A stretch of DNA of 46,579 nt from Paenibacillus pabuli NBRC 13638 (GCF_001514495.1 NZ_BCNM01000036.1:1-46579), one strand, 5' to 3'; counted from the stretch's first letter, positions 8,482 to 18,142 are shown. Program-made: numbers and translations. The notes: generated from the sequence alone by a model not told the origin.

Positions 8482-9531
8482 TTATGGATATACCGGTGTC
8501 ATGTTCAGCCCGAGGTTCTCCTCCCATCCCATCATCAGGTTCATATTTTGAATCGCTTGCCCGGATGCACCTTTTACCAGGTTGTCGATAACCGAAATAA
8601 TGGTCAAACGACCTGTACGAGGGTCAGCCGCAAATCCGATATCACAATAGTTCGATCCATATACTTCTTTCGTTGAAGGCCAGATCCCTGGCTCCCGTAC
8701 ACGCACGAAAGGTCGATTCTCATAATATTTGCGATACAGATCAACGATTTCACGGTCGCTGTGTTCACCAGTTAAATTGGCATACATCGTACTCATGATT
8801 CCACGCGTCATCGGCACCAGTTGAGTGGTGAATGTTACTGTGACTGGTGTTCCCGTAATGTTACCCAGCACCTGCTCGATCTCGGGAATATGCTGATGTT
8901 TATTGAGTTTATAGGCTTTGAAATTCTCATTCATCTCTGCATAATGATTCGTCAGACTTGTTCCCCGTCCCGCGCCCGATACGCCGGATTTGGCATCAAT
9001 AATGATGCTCGCAGGGTCAATCCATCCCGCCTCGACAGCCGGAATCAATCCAAGTAACGTCGCTGTTGGATAGCAGCCTGGGTTGGAAATAAAGTTCTTG
9101 CCCTTCACTTCATCACCATACACCTCTGCCATACCGTAAACCGCCTGTTCCAGCAATGAAGCAGAGGGTGCCGGATGTTTATACCACTCTTCATACACTG
9201 TTCCATCCTTGAGTCTGAAATCTCCAGACAGATCAATGACCTTCAAACCTGCTTCAAGCAGGCTCGGAACGAGCTTCGCACTTACACCTGACGGGGTCGC
9301 TGTGAACACCAAATCTGCACGACTTGCGATCTCAGCCGGGTCTACGCCGTCGAGCGGCCTCTGAATCACATCCGTCAAATGCGGGAATCCATCGGCGATG
9401 GACTCACCACTGCTGGATGAAGAGATTACCGAAGTAATTTCAACCTGCGGATGGTTCTGAAAAAAACGAATCAGCTCCACCCCGCCATAGCCGGTGGAAC
9501 CGACGATTGCTACTTTTAATTTGTTATTCAC
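8482..9531 (-). CDS. argC: N-acetyl-gamma-glutamyl-phosphate reductase
   Basis: NADPH-dependent reduction of acetylglutamyl phosphate to the semialdehyde; first gene of the arg cluster. It begins with a Rossmann nucleotide-binding loop VAIVGSTGYGGVE and has the catalytic cysteine in ISNPGCYPT near residue 153. I chose the GTG at 9531 (349 aa, the normal family length) because GGGGGAG lies 5 bases before it; the longer frame to 9588 adds 19 residues with no family resemblance. A SigA promoter lies about 105-135 bases upstream. Confidence 0.96.
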   Translation of the reverse strand: MNNKLKVAIVGSTGYGGVELIRFFQNHPQVEITSVISSSSSGESIADGFPHLTDVIQRPLDGVDPAEIASRADLVFTATPSGVSAKLVPSLLEAGLKVIDLSGDFRLKDGTVYEEWYKHPAPSASLLEQAVYGMAEVYGDEVKGKNFISNPGCYPTATLLGLIPAVEAGWIDPASIIIDAKSGVSGAGRGTSLTNHYAEMNENFKAYKLNKHQHIPEIEQVLGNITGTPVTVTFTTQLVPMTRGIMSTMYANLTGEHSDREIVDLYRKYYENRPFVRVREPGIWPSTKEVYGSNYCDIGFAADPRTGRLTIISVIDNLVKGASGQAIQNMNLMMGWEENLGLNMTPVYP

Positions 9532-9619
9532 TCTCGCTCCCCCAATCTCGTTGTATGCGCTGCTTATACTGCATTCCTGTCTCCCCATGAGGATTCATAC
9601 AGCAATTCCGTCGCTTCTA

Positions 9620-9637
9620 TGCATATTTGTGTATTAT
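9620..9637. promoter_or_regulatory. possible ArgR/AhrC (ARG box) site
   Basis: TGCATATTTGTGTATTAT just downstream of, and touching, the argC -10 box is an imperfect A+T-rich palindrome of the general ARG-box kind. Repression of argC by ArgR/AhrC is expected from the Bacillus pathway, but the match is weak and the regulator gene is not in the window. Confidence 0.25.
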
Positions 9638-9664
9638 TATACGACTCTAGTTATATAAATACAA
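9636..9664 (-). promoter_or_regulatory. SigA promoter of the arg cluster
   Basis: On the minus strand TTGTAT (-35, 9659-9664) and a perfect TATAAT (-10, 9636-9641) are separated by 17 bases. Transcription would start near 9628 and leave a leader of about 95 bases before argC. Confidence 0.75.
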
Positions 9665-9862
9665 CACTCTGTCATCAATTTTACATGGATTCTTATGGCT
9701 CCCGAACATATCTTTCCAACATCTGCGGACGAACCGGGATACTTCTGCTAAAATACGTATTATAGGAAACATTACAACCAGGGTCTAATTCATAATCAAT
9801 TTACACGACGAAGGGTTTATGAATGGATTCATGATGGTCATTATGAGACATGGGGGACTACA

Positions 9863-11311
9863 GTGCATATCGAATCCATTTTACTTGTTGTACTCCTGGG
9901 CCTGAATATTATTTTCGCTGCAGCGGTCGTTTTCTTCGAACGAAAGGATGCCAGTGCATCCTGGGCTTGGCTGCTCGTCTTGAACTTTATTCCGGTATTC
10001 GGGTTTGTACTCTATCTATTAACAGGGCAAAATCTGACGCGCTACCGGCTTTTCCAGTGGAAAGAGCGCAAGAAGCTCGGGCTTGAAGAACGTATTGCCA
10101 GCCAGCTTGAACAGCTGCACGACAATCGGACACCGTTTCGTAACCAAGCGACAGAGAGCAGTCAGGACATGATCTATATGAACCTGAAGCAGAACGATGC
10201 CCTGCTGACCGAGGATAATGCAGTCGAGATCATTACCGACGGGACAGACAAATTCCAACGATTGCTCGATGATATCGAAGCAGCTCAGGATCATGTTCAT
10301 GTGCAATACTACATTTATAGAGGTGACCGACTCGGCAAACGAATCCGGGATGCACTCATCCGCAAAGCGCGGGAAGGCGTCAAAGTCCGTCTGCTGTATG
10401 ACGCGCTCGGCTCACGTCGGGTATCCAAACGCTTTTTCAAAGAATTGCGCGAAGCAGGCGGCTTGGTTGAAGTCTTTTTCCCATCCAAATTCAGTCTGAT
10501 CAACCTGCGTATGAACTACCGAAATCACCGCAAAATCGTCATCATTGACGGCAATCTTGGATATACAGGCGGATTTAATGTAGGGGATGAATACCTCGGC
10601 TTGAATTCCAAGTTCGGATACTGGCGCGATACTCATTTACGTATTCAGGGTAACGCTGTTCATGCGCTCCAGACCCGTTTTCTTCTGGATTGGAACGAAG
10701 CGTCCAAACAGCATGATACCCCGTACGTTCCGGCGCATTTCCCTCATATTGAGGGCACAGGAACAACTGCCATGCAGATTGTATCCAGCGGACCGGATGC
10801 AGAGACAGAGCATATCAAGAACAGTTATCTGAAGATGATTAATGGAGCCAAGCACTCCATTCTGATTCAGACGCCTTATTTTATTCCAGATGCCAGTGTA
10901 TTCGAAGCCATTCGTCTTGCGTGCCTGTCAGGGATCGATGTTCGCATTATGATTCCAAATAAACCGGATCACGCCTTCGTCTATTGGGCTACGCTATCTT
11001 ATATCGGTGAGTTGTTAAAAGTAGGGGCTACCGTATTCATCTACGATAATGGCTTTATTCATGCCAAAACGCTTATTATCGACAGTATGGTCGCATCTGT
11101 GGGAACTGCTAATATTGATTACCGCAGCTTCCGACTGAACTTTGAGGTAAATGCATTTATGTATGATGAGGCGATTGCGACTGCACTTGTGCAGACATTC
11201 GATCATGATCTTCTTGTATCCCGTGAGATGACGCTGGAGGAATACAATAAACGCAGTGTGAAAATCCGCTTCAAAGAAGCGATCTCTCGTCTCTTGTCTC
11301 CAATTTTGTAA
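9863..11311 (+). CDS. cls: cardiolipin synthase
   Basis: Membrane enzyme that joins two phosphatidylglycerols into cardiolipin and glycerol. The 482-aa protein has two N-terminal membrane helices (about residues 4-25 and 33-53), then two phospholipase-D domains, each with an HKD motif: His222 in NHRKIVIIDG and His400 in HAKTLIID, both followed by the usual G/S-x-N residues. The GTG at 9863 has GGGGGACTACA before it. It is the only + strand gene of the window and is divergent from argC. It ends at a terminator shared with the opposing yitT-like gene. Confidence 0.95.
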   Translation: MHIESILLVVLLGLNIIFAAAVVFFERKDASASWAWLLVLNFIPVFGFVLYLLTGQNLTRYRLFQWKERKKLGLEERIASQLEQLHDNRTPFRNQATESSQDMIYMNLKQNDALLTEDNAVEIITDGTDKFQRLLDDIEAAQDHVHVQYYIYRGDRLGKRIRDALIRKAREGVKVRLLYDALGSRRVSKRFFKELREAGGLVEVFFPSKFSLINLRMNYRNHRKIVIIDGNLGYTGGFNVGDEYLGLNSKFGYWRDTHLRIQGNAVHALQTRFLLDWNEASKQHDTPYVPAHFPHIEGTGTTAMQIVSSGPDAETEHIKNSYLKMINGAKHSILIQTPYFIPDASVFEAIRLACLSGIDVRIMIPNKPDHAFVYWATLSYIGELLKVGATVFIYDNGFIHAKTLIIDSMVASVGTANIDYRSFRLNFEVNAFMYDEAIATALVQTFDHDLLVSREMTLEEYNKRSVKIRFKEAISRLLSPIL

Positions 11312-11434
11312 TAGCAGAAGCATTGTAGACTCGACTGGACAATCTGCCGATTCATGGTATCCTGTGATTTTCTCTGTTCCTAACGTCCTTTGCGGAAAGT
11401 TCAAATTCAATTGCATAATGGGTAATCCCAATAG

Positions 11435-11484
11435 AAAAAGCAGGGGCGTCCTCACCAGATTGGCTGAGATACGTCCCTGCTTTT
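11435..11484. terminator. bidirectional terminator between cls and the yitT-like gene
   Basis: AAAAGCAGGGGCGT and ACGTCCCTGCTTTT pair to form a long stem with A and T runs on opposite sides, so it can stop both convergent transcripts. Confidence 0.85.
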
Positions 11485-11528
11485 ATTTGATAGATTATTA
11501 TGAAATATAATGTGGTACGTACCTATGC

Positions 11529-12434
11529 TTACGTGTCTTCACGCTTAAAGCCCTCGCCGAGCACCTCATGCGCATTACTAATGATGACAAAAGCTCCCGG
11601 GTCTACGGACCGGATCAAGGCTTTCAGTCTCGGCACCTCATTCTGTCCAACGACCACCATCAGTACGGTTCGCTGATCGTCGGTGTATCCACCTTTTGCT
11701 TCCAGCTTCGTTAATCCGCGATCCAGATCTTCGAGAATCACCTTCGTTATCGGTTCGATCTGGTTAGAGATAATGTACGCCACCTTGGAATACCCCAGCC
11801 CCATCTCGACGGCATCAATGACTTTCCCCGTAACGTACAACCCAATCAGCGCATAAAGCGACTGCTCCAATGACAATACAAAGGCAGCCATAATAATGAC
11901 TGTAGCATCCATAATCACAACGCAAAGAGAATAACTCAGTCCACTGTACTTTTGTACGATCCTGGCGAGGATGCTCATACCCCCTGTTGAACCTCTTCCC
12001 CGATAGACGATTCCAATACCGAGTCCAACCCCTATACCTCCGTAAAGAGAACCGAGCAGCGGATTGGTCGTTGGAATGGCCCAGTCTTTCGTAAGAAAAA
12101 CAAACAGAGGCAGAACGATACTGCCGAGCACCGAACGGATACCATACTGCTTGCCAATCAGGAGGAAACCTGCGATCAGAAGCGGAATATTAATAGCCCA
12201 CTGCGTATATGCCGGTTCAAGTCCCAGCCATTGTTTACCCAAGATCGATAACCCGGATACCCCGCCCGAAGCAATCTGGTTCGGAAGTAAAAATAAATTA
12301 AAGGCCACGGCAATCAAAAACGAACCTAAAATGATGGATGCGGTATCCACGACATTTCTCCAGGGCCCGTTCAGGGGGATTAAGGTGGTCAACCTCTTTT
12401 TGCGGTTATTGTGTAAATGCTGTTGCTGCTGCAT
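11529..12434 (-). CDS. YitT family membrane protein (DUF161-DUF2179)
   Basis: A 301-aa integral membrane protein. About residues 25-205 form five or six hydrophobic helices with the family's Gly-rich segments (LPNQIASGGVSGLSIL; GSLYGGIGVGLGIGIVYRGRGSTGGM), and the C-terminal 85 residues form the soluble DUF2179 domain ending GAFVIISNAHEVLGEGF. The job of the family is not established. The ATG at 12434 was chosen because AAAGGAGAG stands 9 bases upstream; the longer frame to 12518 would run through the prfB terminator. It is likely a single-gene unit between two terminators. Confidence 0.88.
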   Translation of the reverse strand: MQQQQHLHNNRKKRLTTLIPLNGPWRNVVDTASIILGSFLIAVAFNLFLLPNQIASGGVSGLSILGKQWLGLEPAYTQWAINIPLLIAGFLLIGKQYGIRSVLGSIVLPLFVFLTKDWAIPTTNPLLGSLYGGIGVGLGIGIVYRGRGSTGGMSILARIVQKYSGLSYSLCVVIMDATVIIMAAFVLSLEQSLYALIGLYVTGKVIDAVEMGLGYSKVAYIISNQIEPITKVILEDLDRGLTKLEAKGGYTDDQRTVLMVVVGQNEVPRLKALIRSVDPGAFVIISNAHEVLGEGFKREDT

Positions 12435-12467
12435 GTCATCGTGCTCTCCTTTTGTGTATATATGCTC

Positions 12468-12530
12468 AAAAAAAAGCCCCTGTATACACCAGCATACGCC
12501 TACACGTATCGGGTCCATACAGGAACTTTT
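12468..12530 (-). terminator. prfB terminator
   Basis: On the minus strand, starting right after the prfB stop, CCTGTAT pairs with ATACAGG at the base of a branched hairpin (inner ATACG/CGTAT), followed by GGGGC and eight T. Confidence 0.8.
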
Positions 12531-12532
12531 GA

Positions 12533-13646
12533 TTAATCGGTTTCTACTTTAATCTGGCTGCGCAAATAACCATCGATGAATCCATCGAGGTCGCCATCCA
12601 TGACTGCTCCTGTGTTTCCAGTCTCTACGCTCGTACGGTGATCCTTTACCATACTATAGGGATGGAATACATAGGACCGAATCTGGCTACCCCACGCAAT
12701 ATCCGACTGTTCTCCTCGGATTTCGTCCAGCTGTTGTTTTTGTTCTTCAATTTTACGTTCATACAATTTGGAACGAAGCATCGTCATCGCTCGCTCACGG
12801 TTCTTGATCTGTGAACGCTCATTCTGACACGTTACAACCACACCTGTTGGAAGGTGAGTAATCCGTACCGCGGAGTCAGTGGTATTGATATGCTGTCCAC
12901 CCGCGCCACTCGCACGATACGTATCGATCTTGAGATCTTCTGTTCGAATGTCCAATTCAATCGTGTCATCAATCTCAGGAACCACATCACAGGATACGAA
13001 GGAAGTATGCCGGCGTCCAGAGGAGTCAAAAGGTGAAATCCTCACCAATCGGTGAACACCCTTTTCGGCTTTCAGGTATCCATAAGCATTGTGCCCCTTG
13101 ATGGATAGCGTAACGCTCTTGATTCCCGCTTCATCTCCTGCCAGATAATCCAGCACCTCAACCTTGAAGCCACGTTTCTCGGCCCAGCGTGTATACATCC
13201 GCATCAGCATCTGTCCCCAGTCCTGGGACTCGGTACCACCAGCACCCGGGTGAAGCTCCAGAATCGCATTCATCTTGTCATACGGCTGATTCAGAAGAAG
13301 CTGCAGCTCGAACTCTTCTACCTTGCTCACAATGGCCGTCACGCTGTTGCCGATTTCCACAGCCAGGTCATCATCGCCTTCTTCGTCAGCCAGCTCAGCC
13401 ATCATGACCGCATCGTCATAATCCTGCTGCAGCTTGGTATATTGGTCCACCGATCCCTTCACCGCGTTCAGCTCGGCGATTAAGGATTGGGCCTTGTCAT
13501 TATCATCCCAGAAATCCGGGGCGGACATTTTCACTTCGAAGTTCTCGATCATCTCTTGCTTCAGATCTAAGTCAAAGAGACCCCCTAAGATTGGTTAGTT
13601 TCTTGCCTATTTCACGCAGGTCCTGCTTCACGCTTGGATCGATCAT
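12533..13646 (-). CDS. prfB: peptide chain release factor 2, with programmed +1 frameshift
   Basis: Reads UGA and UAA stop codons and releases the peptide from the ribosome. Translation starts at the ATG at 13646 (GAGG nine bases upstream), makes 24 residues (MIDPSVKQDLREIG...) and meets an in-frame TGA at 13574-13572. A +1 shift on CTT-TGA-C joins this to the long frame, giving about 370 aa, the normal RF2 length. The long frame holds the catalytic GGQ in SGAGGQHINTTDSAVR and an SPFDSSGRRH segment in the RF2 style. Taken alone the second frame would appear to start at MIENFEV (13552), which would lose the N-terminal helix. It follows secA, as in B. subtilis. Confidence 0.96.
13571..13587 (-). 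promoter_or_regulatory. prfB: RF2 autoregulatory frameshift site
   Basis: The minus strand reads AGGGGGTCTCTTTGAC: an internal Shine-Dalgarno sequence (AGGGGG), short spacer, the slippery CTT and the UGA. Low RF2 makes the ribosome pause at UGA and slip forward; high RF2 ends translation there. This is the classical prfB feedback device and not a mutation. Confidence 0.95.
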
Positions 13647-13762
13647 GTGCAATTCCTCTTTTCATTAAGATAAGCTCCCCGCATCCAGGGTATTCCTTCA
13701 GATCAAGTATCCGATGTTTCACCTTGGAGACCAGGTTACCTTCATATCGGCAATCCTCTTCT

Positions 13763-13793
13763 CCATGATCATGGTCACATAGTTATAACTATG
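13763..13793. promoter_or_regulatory. two adjacent perfect palindromes between secA and prfB
   Basis: CCATGATCATGG (12 bp, 13763-13774) and CATAGTTATAACTATG (16 bp, 13778-13793) lie side by side in the 240-base spacer, about 120 bases before the prfB start. Both are perfect. They could be an operator or a small RNA structure; I do not recognise the binding protein. Confidence 0.4.
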
Positions 13794-13887
13794 CACCAAT
13801 TACAGGTTGTGCATCCTTCACTTGATCATTTGGAATACCCGGCTGCAAGGAGCCGTTCATGTCATTCTATTTAAGTTGAGCTTTTAA

Positions 13888-16392
13888 CTACTCTTGACCG
13901 TGGCAATGTTTAAACTTTTTGCCGCTGCCACATGGACAAGGATCGTTACGTCCAATTTGATCAGACACCTTTACCGGACGTTTCTCCGTAGGTTCGCCGC
14001 TTGTCGAGATCTGGCTTTCGTCAACAACCGCCTGACGTTCCTGATTGCTCTCGATTTGCGCTCTCATCACATAGGTTGCCACTTCTTCCTGAATCGAAGC
14101 AATCATCTGATGGAACATTTCGAAGCCTTCGAATTGATACTCACGCAGCGGATCTGTACCGCCGTAGGCACGAAGGTGGATACCTTGACGCAATTGATCC
14201 ATTGCATCAATGTGATCCATCCATTTGCTGTCTACTGCACGGAGCACAACCACTTTCTCGAACTCACGAACCATCTCTTCACCGATTCGCTCTTCACGCC
14301 CATTGTACTTGTTCTGAACTTTCTCAAACAGGAACTCGATAATCTCTTCTGCTTCTTTGCCCCACAGGTCATCCTTCGTTACGGAGCCATCATCCAGCAA
14401 TTTGCTGTTCATGTAGTCCGCAACTTCCTGCAGTTCCCAGTTCTCCGGAATATCATCACCGCAATGCGCTTCCACGATGCGTTCAATGGTAGGCTTGATC
14501 ATATCCATAACGATCTGTTTGATGTTCTCGGACTCAAGCACCTCGCGGCGCTGTTTATATATAATTTCACGTTGTTGGTTCATAACATCATCATATTGGA
14601 GAACGACTTTACGTACGTCAAAGTTGTTACCTTCAACCCGTTTTTGCGCCGATTCTACCGCACGGGTAATCATCCGGCTCTCAATCGGCTGGTCTTCTTC
14701 AAAACCAAGACGCTCCATCATGTTCAGTACATTGTCTGCACCGAAACGTCTCATCAATTCATCACCCAGTGACAGGTAGAATTGTGTGGAACCCGGGTCA
14801 CCCTGGCGTCCTGCACGTCCGCGCAGCTGGTTATCAATCCGGCGAGATTCATGACGCTCTGTACCAATGATATGAAGACCGCCCACTTCAGCAACACCTT
14901 CGCCCAGGATAATATCCGTACCCCGTCCAGCCATGTTGGTTGCAATCGTCACCGCTCCTGCTTGACCTGCACCTGAGATGATTTCCGCTTCTTCAGCGTG
15001 GTACTTGGCATTCAAAACCTGGTGACGGACACCACGGCGTTTCAGCATGTCCGAAAGACGCTCGGAGTTCTCAATCGATACCGTACCAACCAGAACCGGC
15101 TGGTTCTTGCTGTGACGTTCCACGATTTCTTCCACAACCGCTTTGAACTTGCCGTCGATGCTCTTGTACACCACATCAGCCATATCATTCCGTTTGTTCG
15201 GGCGGTTGGTTGGAATCTGCAATACTTCGAGACCGTAGATTTTTTTGAATTCTTCTTCCTCGGTCTTCGCTGTACCCGTCATCCCCGCAAGCTTGCGGTA
15301 CATCCGGAAATAGTTCTGGAATGTAATCGTAGCAAGAGTCATGCTCTCGTTCTGTACTTCAATGCCTTCTTTGGCTTCAATCGCTTGGTGCAATCCATCG
15401 CTGTAACGACGCCCTGCCATCAAACGGCCGGTGAACTCATCGACGATCAGCACTTCTTCATCACTCACCACGTAGTCAACGTCCCGACGCATGATTACAT
15501 TGGCTTTCAATCCCTGTACGATGTGGTGGTTGAGTGTAACATTGGCATGATCATACAAGTTTTCGATACCAAATGCTTTCTCCGCCTTCGCCACACCAGC
15601 TTCAGTCAGCGCTACGGACTTCACCTTGATGTCTACCGTAAAGTCTTCTTCTGGTACCAGACGTTTCACGAAACGGTCAGCTGCATAGTACAGATCTGTC
15701 GATTTCTGAGCTTGTCCGGAAATGATCAAAGGCGTACGTGCCTCATCGACCAGAATGGAGTCCACTTCATCAATGATACAGAAGAACAATGGGCGTTGTA
15801 CCATCTGCTCTTTGTACAACACCATGTTGTCACGCAGATAGTCAAAGCCGAACTCATTATTGGTTCCATACGTAATATCACATGCATAAGCATGCTGCTT
15901 CAAAGCATGGTCCATGCCGCTCAGGTTAACCCCTACCGTCATGCCCATGAATTCATAAATTTGTCCCATTTCCTGGCTATCCCGTTGAGCCAAATAATCA
16001 TTGACCGTTACCACGTGTACACCTTTGGACATCAATGCATTCAGGTATACCGGGAGCGTTCCTACCAGGGTCTTACCTTCACCCGTTTTCATCTCAGAAA
16101 TCCGGCCTTCATGCAAGGCAATGCCTCCGAGCATCTGTACGTCATAGTGACGTTTGCCCAGTACACGGCGAGATGCTTCACGTACGGTTGCAAATGCCTC
16201 CGGAAGAAGTTCATCCGTCGTTTCACCCTTTTCAATGCGGGCACGGAATTCATCCGTTTTGGATTTCAGTTGTTCATCAGACAGAGCCTGAAATTGTGGT
16301 TCCAGTTTATTGATCACATCGACTGTCTTCATCAGACGTTTAACATCACGTTCGTTCATGTCGCCGAAGATCTTTTTGACAAGTCCTAGCAT
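13888..16392 (-). CDS. secA: protein translocase ATPase SecA
   Basis: Motor that pushes secretory proteins through SecYEG using ATP. The 834-aa protein has MLGLVKKIFG at its start, Walker A in MKTGEGKTLVGTLP, the DEAD-type box IIDEVDSILVDEARTPL, the preprotein cross-linking domain, helicase motif NMAGRGTDI, and a C-terminal zinc motif CPCGSGKKFKHCHG. The ATG at 16392 with AAAGGGG in front was chosen; the frame stays open for 46 codons upstream but that stretch does not resemble SecA. Neighbours prfB (after) and hpf (before) match B. subtilis. No terminator is seen between secA and prfB, so they may share a transcript. Confidence 0.98.
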   Translation of the reverse strand: MLGLVKKIFGDMNERDVKRLMKTVDVINKLEPQFQALSDEQLKSKTDEFRARIEKGETTDELLPEAFATVREASRRVLGKRHYDVQMLGGIALHEGRISEMKTGEGKTLVGTLPVYLNALMSKGVHVVTVNDYLAQRDSQEMGQIYEFMGMTVGVNLSGMDHALKQHAYACDITYGTNNEFGFDYLRDNMVLYKEQMVQRPLFFCIIDEVDSILVDEARTPLIISGQAQKSTDLYYAADRFVKRLVPEEDFTVDIKVKSVALTEAGVAKAEKAFGIENLYDHANVTLNHHIVQGLKANVIMRRDVDYVVSDEEVLIVDEFTGRLMAGRRYSDGLHQAIEAKEGIEVQNESMTLATITFQNYFRMYRKLAGMTGTAKTEEEEFKKIYGLEVLQIPTNRPNKRNDMADVVYKSIDGKFKAVVEEIVERHSKNQPVLVGTVSIENSERLSDMLKRRGVRHQVLNAKYHAEEAEIISGAGQAGAVTIATNMAGRGTDIILGEGVAEVGGLHIIGTERHESRRIDNQLRGRAGRQGDPGSTQFYLSLGDELMRRFGADNVLNMMERLGFEEDQPIESRMITRAVESAQKRVEGNNFDVRKVVLQYDDVMNQQREIIYKQRREVLESENIKQIVMDMIKPTIERIVEAHCGDDIPENWELQEVADYMNSKLLDDGSVTKDDLWGKEAEEIIEFLFEKVQNKYNGREERIGEEMVREFEKVVVLRAVDSKWMDHIDAMDQLRQGIHLRAYGGTDPLREYQFEGFEMFHQMIASIQEEVATYVMRAQIESNQERQAVVDESQISTSGEPTEKRPVKVSDQIGRNDPCPCGSGKKFKHCHGQE

Positions 16393-17225
16393 GGTATACC
16401 CCTTTCGTGCAAAACAGAATAGACCCCCTGCTGCCGCCACGCGACACCATCGGATGGATATGAATCCACTTGCCCGGGGGTGACAAACGATATAAAAATA
16501 ATATGGATGAATCAACTCCAGGCTTGCCAAGGTTCCTCATGAAGCTGATTCGGTATTCAACCGGATCCGTTTTATTAGAAATAAGCCGAATGCCGACCCT
16601 TATGAATCATGTTCATGGTGCTGTGCCTGTCATTGATTATGATTAGTGATCATTCGTTGACAATTCCTCATCAGGACAATGATTCTCTTTGTATAAATTG
16701 TAACAGTTTGTAAGGGTCCCCGCAACACGCCACGGCACACTTCTTTGAACTTCTGAAGCCTCTCGGAAAGAGAATAAGTGCAAAAAATCATAGTCGTTAG
16801 CGGAAGCCTTACATTACGCCGTTTCATTTTCCAGTAAGATAAGCCATGTTAGCGAAATTCGGTGGTAAATTTGGATGAAAATCTCATTATAGAGAAAAAG
16901 AATCTATCTGAAAATAATCTGCAATGACATCTTCGTGCGTATTGAACATTTAAGATACGCTTATACGGATATCTGTCTCATTCCTACTATCTATTAGACG
17001 CAGCAGCATGGGAAATAGTTTCACAATCTTGCATCAGCAACTTTTTTCCTGTCCCACCACGCACAAAAGAGCCCCATCCCATAAAGGATGGAGGCTCTTG
17101 TTAGTTCGAAGTCCAATACAGGAGATAAGGCCCCTGTCTTCATTCATTATCATTTAAAAAATCATTTTTACATTTCAATTCAATGGTTCAGTTACCAAAC
17201 TAGTTTAGTATTTTAACTCAATCCA
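16393..17225. other. hpf-secA spacer
   Basis: About 830 bases with no gene I can support. They contain the hpf terminator (17064-17100) and, on the minus strand, presumably the secA promoter, for which I see no convincing -35/-10 pair. A 65-codon frame at 16630-16827 lacks a ribosome binding site and is not called. Confidence 0.5.
17064..17100 (-). terminator. hpf terminator
   Basis: AAGAGCC-CCATCC pairs with GGATGG-AGGCTCTT around CATAAA (one bulged base), followed by TTTTG on the minus strand. It lies about 125 bases after the hpf stop. Confidence 0.75.
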
Positions 17226-17789
17226 TTAACCTTGTTCAATTAAACCGTATTTCCCATCGTTCCGTTTGTACACCACGCTGACTTCTTCATTCTCGATGTT
17301 CGAGAATACAAAGAAATTGTGGCCAACCATGTTCATTTGGAGAATAGCCTCTTCCACGTCCATTGGTTTCAACATAAACCGTTTCGTCCGTACCACTTCC
17401 AGGTCATCGTCTTCTGTATCCGCATCCAGTTCAGCAGTAGCTACTGTGCCTGTCGGATCTTCCACGAAGAAAGTTTTTAGGCCGCCTTCCTGGCGGAACT
17501 TACGGTTAATTTTCGTTTTGTGTTTACGGATCTGACGTTCCAGCTTGTCTACCACGGAGTCAATGGAAGCGTACATATCGTCGCTCTCATCCTCGGCACG
17601 GAGCACAAAGCCTTTCAAAGGGATCGTCACCTCTACCGTATGCAAGCCTCTCGTCGTGCTCAATGTAACAGCACCGTCAGAGTTAAGGGGTGCATCGAAA
17701 TACTTCTCGAGTCTACTCAACTTTTTGTCGACATAATCCTTCAAAGCATCGGTAACCTCGATTTGTTGACCTCGAATACTTAAATTCAT
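17226..17789 (-). CDS. hpf: long-form ribosome hibernation promoting factor
   Basis: Binds the 30S decoding region in slow growth and pairs 70S ribosomes into inactive 100S dimers. The 187-aa protein has the N-terminal beta-alpha-beta RNA-binding domain (MNLSIRGQQIEVTDALKDYV, about 1-100), an acidic linker, and the C-terminal dimerisation domain (about 125-185; KRFMLKPMDVEEAILQMNM, FVFSN), so it is the long form. The ATG at 17789 follows AAGGAGGAGTGCCCT; the 9 codons upstream overlap that site. It sits before secA, like yvyD in B. subtilis. Confidence 0.96.
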   Translation of the reverse strand: MNLSIRGQQIEVTDALKDYVDKKLSRLEKYFDAPLNSDGAVTLSTTRGLHTVEVTIPLKGFVLRAEDESDDMYASIDSVVDKLERQIRKHKTKINRKFRQEGGLKTFFVEDPTGTVATAELDADTEDDDLEVVRTKRFMLKPMDVEEAILQMNMVGHNFFVFSNIENEEVSVVYKRNDGKYGLIEQG

Positions 17790-17819
17790 AGGGCACTCCT
17801 CCTTTTCCTTTGCCACTTC

Positions 17820-17849
17820 ATTATAACACGAATGTAAGCGCCATGTAAA
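17820..17849 (-). promoter_or_regulatory. SigA-type promoter of hpf
   Basis: TTTACA (17844-17849) and a perfect TATAAT (17820-17825) are 18 bases apart on the minus strand. The start of transcription would be near 17812, giving a leader of about 20-25 bases that carries the ribosome binding site. No SigB or SigH box, as found for B. subtilis yvyD, was recognised. Confidence 0.65.
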
Positions 17850-18112
17850 AACCCCAGGTGACCGAATAATGACATCTGTTCAAGCCACATCAGCCAACAT
17901 AGGCTTACCGCCATATTTCGCGATATTTCACCATTTTGAAGCATAATCATTCATTAACATGGATGGTCTTATTAGGCGCTTGATGATGTAATTAACCGTT
18001 TACGAACTCCTTCAATCTATTATGTAAAATGGACTTCAATCTATCTCTTGAATCTATCAAATTCTTTGGAATATTGTTCCTTGAATGATCTCGCATTTCG
18101 AATCTATTAAAA

Positions 18113-18142
18113 CAAAAAAAGACCCCGGAAAAACCGGAGTCT
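18113..18142 (-). terminator. csp terminator
   Basis: AGACTCCGG-TTTTT-CCGGGGTCT on the minus strand (9 bp with one G.U) followed by seven T, about 65 bases after the csp stop. Confidence 0.9.

Noticed and set aside
12533..13646. prfB as a frameshifted pseudogene
   Set aside because: The in-frame TGA is at the classical RF2 slip site with the internal Shine-Dalgarno intact, so the frame break is functional.
13718..13760. SigD-like -10 word GCCGATAT upstream of prfB
   Set aside because: No TAAA box at the right distance and no reason for flagellar control of prfB; probably chance.
13894..16389. Two long open frames on the + strand opposite secA
   Set aside because: Antisense to a conserved gene, Cys/His/Phe-rich as expected from reverse reading, no start signals.
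16630..16827. 65-codon minus-strand frame between hpf and secA
   Set aside because: No Shine-Dalgarno sequence, no family resemblance, and it lies in a spacer of ordinary base composition.
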